A stretch of DNA of 9,103 nucleotides from JBGVMW01 sp045125095 (GTDB lineage: Bacteria; Bacillota; Clostridia; Lachnospirales; Lachnospiraceae): assembly GCA_045125095.1 (NCBI GenBank), contig JBGVMW010000068.1, positions 1-9,103 of the forward strand, given 5' to 3'. The translations under genes and the position numbers were made by a program. The notes under the pieces were generated by a model that ran no database searches, was not told where the DNA came from, and saw only the letters and a program-made list of their open reading frames with translations. This document shows, in pieces, positions 6,042-9,103 of the stretch (position 1 is its first letter; every line of letters starts with the position of its first letter).

Positions 6042-7712
6042 CTAAATAGGCAGCTCCGGAAGATTATCAACCGTAACTGATTCAACATCTATTAACCCAG
6101 AACAGTGCTCCTTGATAAAATCACTCCACGGCAGTAGTTGCTCAATACCTTCGGAGCTGTCTTTGTAGCCCGGCATGTACAACAGCAATGTATAGATATA
6201 CTGGAACACGTTCAGATTGTTTGCCTTTGCTGTCTCTACGAGACTGTATATGATACTTGATGCTGTGGCTCCATCCACAGATGTATGGAACAGTGAATTC
6301 TTTCTTCCAATAGCATAGCTTTTGGCTTTTCGCTCAGCTTTATTGTTTGAAAGTTCACATCTTCCATCCTGAAGATAGTTTTGCAGCGTATCTTTGTGAT
6401 TTCGGGCATAGTTCACCGCTTTCTCCAGCTTGCTTCCACTGGTTGGATGCAAAGTCTGAAGCCAAGTGAAGAAGTTCTCCCAAACGGGAACTTCCTGCTC
6501 CAGCCGCTTTATCCGTCTGTCCTCTGGGGATAATTCTTTGAATTCTCTTTCCAGATAGAACAGCTTGTTGAAATAAGCTACACCTATCTCAGCAGGTATA
6601 TATTTATCAAGATCTTCCTGCGGTATTTCAGGTTCCCTGATGGCTTCTGTGGAGTTGATATCCAGAAGCTTTATGCTTTTCTTCTTCTCTGCTGGAAGCG
6701 CTTCGTAAAACTTCCTTCTTGCATGGGCACTGCAGCAGATCAGAAGTACATCAGATACCTTGTTGTAACCCTGGTAGCCATCACACTGCAACTTACCCTG
6801 GAATCCTTGCAGGAAATCTCGTGGATATTCGCCTGCTCTTCCAGGCTGGTATTCGTACAGTACAATACCGGGAAGTTCATCAGAACCTGATGTGTAAATC
6901 CACATGTAAGATGTGGACTGGGGTTCTTTTCCTTCTTCATGAAGCACCTGACAGGTCGTTTCATCTGCATGAATGAGATCCCTCTTCAGGAGTTCTTCGT
7001 GGAGCCGGTTGAAGATAGGAATCAGATATCTTTGCGTTACCTTGATACACCAGTTGGCCTGTGTCTCTCTCGGAATTCTGGCACCAAGCTGTTCAAACAT
7101 AGATTCCATCCTGTAATAAGGCAGCCCCATAAAGCATTTGCTGAACATCACATATGCAACGGCAGATGCAGAAGCAGGACTGTGAGGAATCAATGTTTTT
7201 GGTACATCCGCTGCTTTAATAGACCCATCATGGTCTTTGTGGCACTCAGGACATATCAAAACTTCCTGTAGGTAATGGATTCTTTCCACCTGGGCAGGAG
7301 TAATGCGGATTTCCTCTCTGACAAACCTTGTGGCAAGAACTTCCATGGGAGAATTGCACCAGTCGCAGTATCTCTTGGATTCAGGGACCGAACAGATGAC
7401 TTCCCTTATCGGAAGGTCTGCATAGAGTTCGTCCCTTTTTGATTTTGGCTTACGTTCTCTGGTGTGCTCCCTTACGGTAACTGTTTTTTTCGCTTCAGAG
7501 GAAGACTTTTCTTCACGGGGAGTTTTCTCACTCCTGGCACCAAAGAACTGACGGCGGAGTTCTTCCAGGTTTTCTTCAAGATTCGCCTTTAGGCCTCGCA
7601 GTTCGTCAACCATCTGGCGTAACTCCTTTATGGTTGCCTTCTGTTCCTGGATACGGGATGCCTGCGTCTCTATGATCATTTTTAAAAGTGCATTTTCATC
7701 TGACACTGACAT
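6042..7712 (-). CDS. tnpC: IS66 family transposase TnpC
   Basis: This 556-residue DDE transposase appears complete. A leucine-zipper-like coiled coil covers about residues 5-55, followed by the conserved RRQFFGARSEK (53-63). A zinc-finger-like pair CxxC (116/119) and CxxC (154/157) follows. The catalytic core shows Asp250 (LIHADET), Asp311 (LQCDGYQGY), the SAHARRKF motif (328-335) and Glu460 (LSNNKAERKAK). The C-terminal IS66 extension (about 480-520, ASSIIYSLVETAKANNLN) is also present. No frameshift or stop is seen, and length is normal for the family. The start has GGAAGGAGG seven bases upstream. It has its own strong promoter (7741-7769), so it may be expressed although tnpA and most of tnpB are lost. 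Whether TnpC alone can move an element is doubtful, since IS66 transposition normally needs TnpA and TnpB too. Confidence 0.97.
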   Translation of the reverse strand: MSVSDENALLKMIIETQASRIQEQKATIKELRQMVDELRGLKANLEENLEELRRQFFGARSEKTPREEKSSSEAKKTVTVREHTRERKPKSKRDELYADLPIREVICSVPESKRYCDWCNSPMEVLATRFVREEIRITPAQVERIHYLQEVLICPECHKDHDGSIKAADVPKTLIPHSPASASAVAYVMFSKCFMGLPYYRMESMFEQLGARIPRETQANWCIKVTQRYLIPIFNRLHEELLKRDLIHADETTCQVLHEEGKEPQSTSYMWIYTSGSDELPGIVLYEYQPGRAGEYPRDFLQGFQGKLQCDGYQGYNKVSDVLLICCSAHARRKFYEALPAEKKKSIKLLDINSTEAIREPEIPQEDLDKYIPAEIGVAYFNKLFYLEREFKELSPEDRRIKRLEQEVPVWENFFTWLQTLHPTSGSKLEKAVNYARNHKDTLQNYLQDGRCELSNNKAERKAKSYAIGRKNSLFHTSVDGATASSIIYSLVETAKANNLNVFQYIYTLLLYMPGYKDSSEGIEQLLPWSDFIKEHCSGLIDVESVTVDNLPELPI

Positions 7713-7740
7713 CCTTGTACCTCCTTCCTAAACTACTATA

Positions 7741-7769
7741 AGTATAGGAAATATGGGCACTTTTGGCAA
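7741..7769 (-). promoter_or_regulatory. promoter of the intact tnpC
   Basis: On the minus strand TTGCCA (7769-7764), a 17-base spacer and TATACT (7746-7741); each box matches consensus at five of six positions. Transcription would begin near 7734, about 22 bases before the start codon, leaving room for the AGGAGG site. The equivalent spot before the other tnpC (8587-8615) also has a promoter, which supports both. Confidence 0.7.
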
Positions 7770-7776
7770 ATATCGA

Positions 7777-7805
7777 GATATCCACATATCGTCATTTTGA
7801 CGATA
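7777..7805. repeat. adjacent short inverted repeats upstream of the tnpC promoter
   Basis: TATCGTCA (7787-7794) and TGACGATA (7798-7805) form an 8-bp stem with loop TTT. It partly overlaps GATATCCACATATC (7777-7790), itself an imperfect palindrome with a TATCCACA-like core. Read on the minus strand the centre is CGTCAAAATGACG, identical to 8554-8566 upstream of the second tnpC. The position just before the -35 box suggests a protein-binding site or regulatory hairpin. Confidence 0.6.
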
Positions 7806-7860
7806 GAATAGCACCTGAAAACACCTTAAAATCGATATGATTTTTGCTGTTTTACAGAGT

Positions 7861-7936
7861 GTTATCCACATCAATACTCTGAAATGTTTCATCAGATTTA
7901 TGATCTGTTTCACTTCAGGGCATTGATGTGGATAAC
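7861..7936. repeat. 15-bp inverted repeat with two perfect DnaA-box sequences in the tnpB-tnpC spacer
   Basis: GTTATCCACATCAAT (7861-7875) is the exact reverse complement of 7922-7936. After a 3-base mismatch the arms pair further (CTGAA with TTCAG), and the centre has CAGAT/ATCTG, so the whole segment can fold into one long hairpin. TTATCCACA (7862-7870) and TGTGGATAA (7927-7935) both match the DnaA-box consensus. The right arm can instead pair with GGTTATCC at 7957-7964. Bases 7713-8000 otherwise hold only the tnpC promoter, the short repeats upstream of it and the palindrome AGAAAATATTTTCT (7970-7983); I see no gene there. Confidence 0.75.
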
Positions 7937-8000
7937 CACTTCCTATACGGGAAAAAGGTTATCCTACAAAGAAAATATTTTCTACATAATGCACAATAAA

Positions 8001-8168
8001 TCAGAAGTCTCTGTTCTGTCTGGGTGCGGGCTGAATTGCTTTTGGCTGCTCGATGGAAAGTCCTTCCAGAAGCCAGCGGAATTCCTGCCTGGTTAGGGAA
8101 CGTACTTCCGAAGCATTCTTAGGCCACTGGAAGCGACCGGCTCCGTCAATGCGTTTGTACAGCAGCCG
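8001..8168 (-). pseudogene. tnpB: IS66 TnpB, C-terminal fragment (minus strand)
   Basis: Fifty-four residues remain, beginning LLYKRIDGAGRFQWPK and including EFRWLLEGLSIEQPKAI, the hallmark C-terminal half of IS66 accessory protein TnpB. The stop is TGA at 8003-8001. Upstream in frame there is a TAA at 8171-8169 where the conserved GDGF-LLLYKR region should continue, so the gene is cut just before LLYKR. It belongs with the minus-strand tnpC, 288 bases downstream. A complete TnpB is about twice this length. It is certainly non-functional as it stands. Confidence 0.85.
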
Positions 8169-8188
8169 TTATCTAAGAAGTCGAATAA
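8169..8188. other. junction between two head-to-head IS66 fragments
   Basis: About 20 bases separate the two tnpB fragments, and each fragment starts at the same codon region (LLYKR). On either side stand inverted, imperfect copies of the same stretch: GCGTTTGTACAGCAG (8151-8165) and CTGCTGCTATATAAACGC (8189-8206). This looks like the centre of a large diverged palindrome from which the middle was lost. Confidence 0.6.
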
Positions 8189-8350
8189 CTGCTGCTATAT
8201 AAACGCCTTGAAGCAGGACGGTTTCAATGGCCCCGCACGGAAGATGAAATAAAAAGCATTACATGGGAGCAATACCACTGGCTGATGAGTGGAATGAAGA
8301 TAGAACAGAAAAAGAGTATTTCCAAGACATCTCCTCTTCTCCCGGGATAA
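8189..8350 (+). pseudogene. tnpB: IS66 TnpB, C-terminal fragment (plus strand)
   Basis: Fifty-three residues beginning LLLYKRLEAGRFQWPR and including EQYHWLMSGMKIEQKK, again the C-terminal half of TnpB, but clearly from a different IS66 element than the minus-strand copy (about half of the positions differ). An in-frame TAA at 8186-8188 comes directly before. The stop is TAA at 8348-8350. It is followed 299 bases later by the plus-strand tnpC, so it is the remnant of that element's second gene. Confidence 0.85.
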
Positions 8351-8419
8351 AAAATTTATTGTGAAAAACGTAAAAAATGATAACTGTATTTTATCAGAAA
8401 TCGAATCGTTCCTAACAGA

Positions 8420-8462
8420 TTATCCACCAGTACAAACCGATCGCCGGAGTACTGGTAGATAA
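8420..8462. repeat. hairpin in the second tnpB-tnpC spacer
   Basis: TTATCCACCAGTAC (8420-8433) pairs with GTACTGGTAGATAA (8449-8462) at 13 of 14 positions around a 15-base loop. It starts with the same TTATCCAC word as the hairpin in the first element but the rest of the stem differs (CAGTAC versus ATCAAT), with pairing kept. A smaller one, TGATAA/TTATCA, lies at 8378-8396, and a lone TTATCCACC at 8546-8554. Bases 8351-8649 hold no gene that I can see. Confidence 0.65.
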
Positions 8463-8553
8463 CAGTCCGAAAACTATCTTAACAAAGTCCTTTATGTGAA
8501 TAACTCAACTGGATAGACAAGAAAAAGGGTATCCTGTCACTTCAGTTATCCAC

Positions 8554-8587
8554 CGTCAAAATGACGAAGAATCAGTCCGGGCTGATT
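8554..8587. repeat. two inverted repeats at the second tnpC promoter
   Basis: CGTCAAAATGACG (8554-8566; 5-bp arms, loop AAA) is identical to the minus-strand sequence 7802-7790. It is followed by AATCAG-TCCGGG-CTGATT (8570-8587), a perfect 6-bp inverted repeat whose end touches the -35 box. Both lie where a repressor or DNA-bending protein would control tnpC. Confidence 0.55.
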
Positions 8588-8615
8588 TGTATTTTTCTTC
8601 CGGATTTTGTATAAT
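8587..8615 (+). promoter_or_regulatory. promoter of the second tnpC
   Basis: TTGTAT (8587-8592), 17 bases, TATAAT (8610-8615). The -10 box is perfect and the spacing ideal; the -35 box is weak. It lies about 35 bases before the start codon, mirroring the arrangement at the other tnpC. Confidence 0.65.
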
Positions 8616-8649
8616 ACAGGAAGAATTTATACGAAAGGCTGTATTGGAC

Positions 8650-9103
8650 ATGGAAAATAGAATTTCAAGGGAAGAAGCTGAAAAACTGGATAAAGAAATG
8701 CTGATTACACTTCTGCTTTCCATGCAGGATACAGCAGAAACATTTAAGGAACAGGCAGAGTGTCTGGAAATCCAGCTTGCAGATATGAACCATAATCTGA
8801 AGATTTTAATGGAACAGTTTCAGGTGGCACAGAGCCATAGATATGGATGTTCCTCTGAAAAAATGAAATATCAGACGGAAGAGTATGAACAGCTGAATAT
8901 TTTCAGTATGTATGACCAGTGCTTTAACGAAGCAGAACATACAGTGGAAAATACGGAAGATGCAGAAGAAATTAATGTCAAAGGATACAAGAAGAAAAAG
9001 ACAAAGGGAAAAAGAGATGCTGACTTAAGCGGGCTTCCACATGCAGAACCTGTTGTCAGTGAATTATCACACGAAGAACTGGTAGAGCTTTTAGGGGAGA
9101 ATT
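8650..9103 (+). CDS. tnpC: IS66 family transposase TnpC, N-terminal part (continues past the window)
   Basis: The frame is open from 8650 to the window end (151 codons plus one base) and corresponds to the N-terminal portion of an IS66 transposase. A leucine-zipper-like coiled coil lies at about residues 20-60, then the conserved RYGCSSEK (64-71), which parallels the FGARSEK motif of the other copy. A Lys-rich linker follows (112-122) and then the stretch before the zinc finger (LSHEELVELLGEN). The DDE residues are beyond the window. ATG at 8650 lies 11 bases after the AAAGG at 8634-8638; an in-frame TTG at 8644 is spaced only five bases from it and could be used instead. The sequence is not a copy of the 6042-7712 transposase. 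Completeness cannot be judged. Confidence 0.85.
   Translation, partial: MENRISREEAEKLDKEMLITLLLSMQDTAETFKEQAECLEIQLADMNHNLKILMEQFQVAQSHRYGCSSEKMKYQTEEYEQLNIFSMYDQCFNEAEHTVENTEDAEEINVKGYKKKKTKGKRDADLSGLPHAEPVVSELSHEELVELLGEN

Larger units (their letters stand above)
5994..8168 (-). mobile_element. IS66-family element, truncated at its tnpB side
   Basis: The element holds an intact tnpC and the C-terminal third to half of tnpB on the minus strand. The inferred left edge is GTAAGCG at 5994-6000, resembling the GTAA-type ends of IS66 elements; this edge is a judgement, since no matching right terminal repeat or target duplication is in the window. The tnpA gene and the 5' part of tnpB are missing. 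At about 8168 it abuts a second IS66 fragment in opposite orientation. Its base composition is visibly more GC-rich than the genes to its left, in keeping with separate origin. Confidence 0.75.
8189..9103 (+). mobile_element. second IS66-family element, 5' truncated and running off the window
   Basis: A tnpB fragment and the first 151 codons of tnpC lie on the plus strand, in mirror orientation to the first element. Gene order and the ~300-base spacer match the first element, but the proteins differ, so it is a separate IS66 lineage rather than a duplicate. Its outer end is beyond the window. Confidence 0.75.

Noticed and set aside
6719..7271. Several frames opposite or overlapping the IS66 transposase.
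   Set aside because: Shadows of an intact, strongly conserved transposase gene.
2216..7964. Link between the GGATAAT/ATTATCC palindrome at 2216 and the GGATAACC/GGTTATCC arms in the IS66 spacer.
   Set aside because: Only six to seven bases in common, and they diverge right after TTATCC; probably coincidence.
7728..8096. Two small open frames, minus 7728-7913 and plus 7884-8096, that share a peptide around LMWIT.
   Set aside because: The shared peptide is produced by the 15-bp inverted repeat read on each strand. Neither has a convincing ribosome site, and both cross promoters, hairpins or the tnpB fragment.
7861..8560. Cluster of DnaA-box-like words read as a replication origin.
   Set aside because: No dnaA, dnaN, rep gene or clear AT-rich unwinding region nearby; the words lie in matching places within two IS66 spacers and in hairpin arms, so an element-specific role fits better.
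1..9103. CRISPR array, tRNA, rRNA or toxin-antitoxin pair.
   Set aside because: No regularly spaced direct repeats, no tRNA- or rRNA-like sequence, and no pair of small adjacent genes was seen.

Overview
The window looks like accessory DNA from a low-GC, Gram-positive anaerobe of the Clostridia (Lachnospiraceae-like, probably gut). The grounds are AT-rich genes, strong AGGAGG-type ribosome binding sites, and two IS66-family elements of a kind common in that group. No ribosomal, tRNA or core housekeeping gene is present. This placement is an inference from style, not from a marker gene.

Layout. Bases 1-273 are a leader without a convincing gene. A complete XerC/XerD-like tyrosine recombinase follows (274-1206, +) with its own hairpin terminator (1214-1250). 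Next comes a compact three-gene locus: an SbnA-like PLP enzyme (1237-2202, -), a divergent ATP-grasp ligase (2249-3205, +), and a convergent 823-residue STAND-type NTPase with a helical/TPR-like C-terminal half (3217-5688, -). The ATP-grasp and STAND genes meet at an 18-bp perfect hairpin that contains both stop codons, so both proteins end in Asn-Ile-Ser-Glu. Bases 5689-5993 hold the STAND promoter and what looks like the 3' end of a gene cut by an insertion sequence. From about 5994 the DNA is IS66: an intact transposase TnpC (6042-7712, -), a fragment of its TnpB (8001-8168, -), then, head to head, a TnpB fragment (8189-8350, +) and the start of a TnpC (8650 onward, +) of a different IS66 element that leaves the window.

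How the genes may work together. SbnA-family enzymes join O-phosphoserine to glutamate on the way to 2,3-diaminopropionate. ATP-grasp ligases of the type seen here form amide (peptide-like) bonds with amino acids. Together they suggest a small amino-acid- or dipeptide-derived metabolite, but the usual partner SbnB is not in the window, so the product is unknown. The STAND protein could be a sensor or regulator; it shows no obvious effector or DNA-binding domain.

Most interesting signal. A 19-bp sequence (GATAATAAGAAATTATCCT) occurs exactly twice in opposite orientation, at 2216-2234 and 5726-5744, bracketing the ATP-grasp/STAND pair. Each copy is itself a near-palindrome and sits the same distance (8 bases) after a -10-like box reading into the bracketed genes. 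With a tyrosine recombinase gene next door, this could be a 3.5-kb invertible cassette. It could equally be an operator shared by three promoters, or a conserved 5' mRNA hairpin. A second unusual signal is the ~300-base spacer between tnpB and tnpC in both IS66 copies. Both spacers carry hairpins built on TTATCCAC (DnaA-box-like) with different stem sequences, plus an identical 13-bp inverted repeat.
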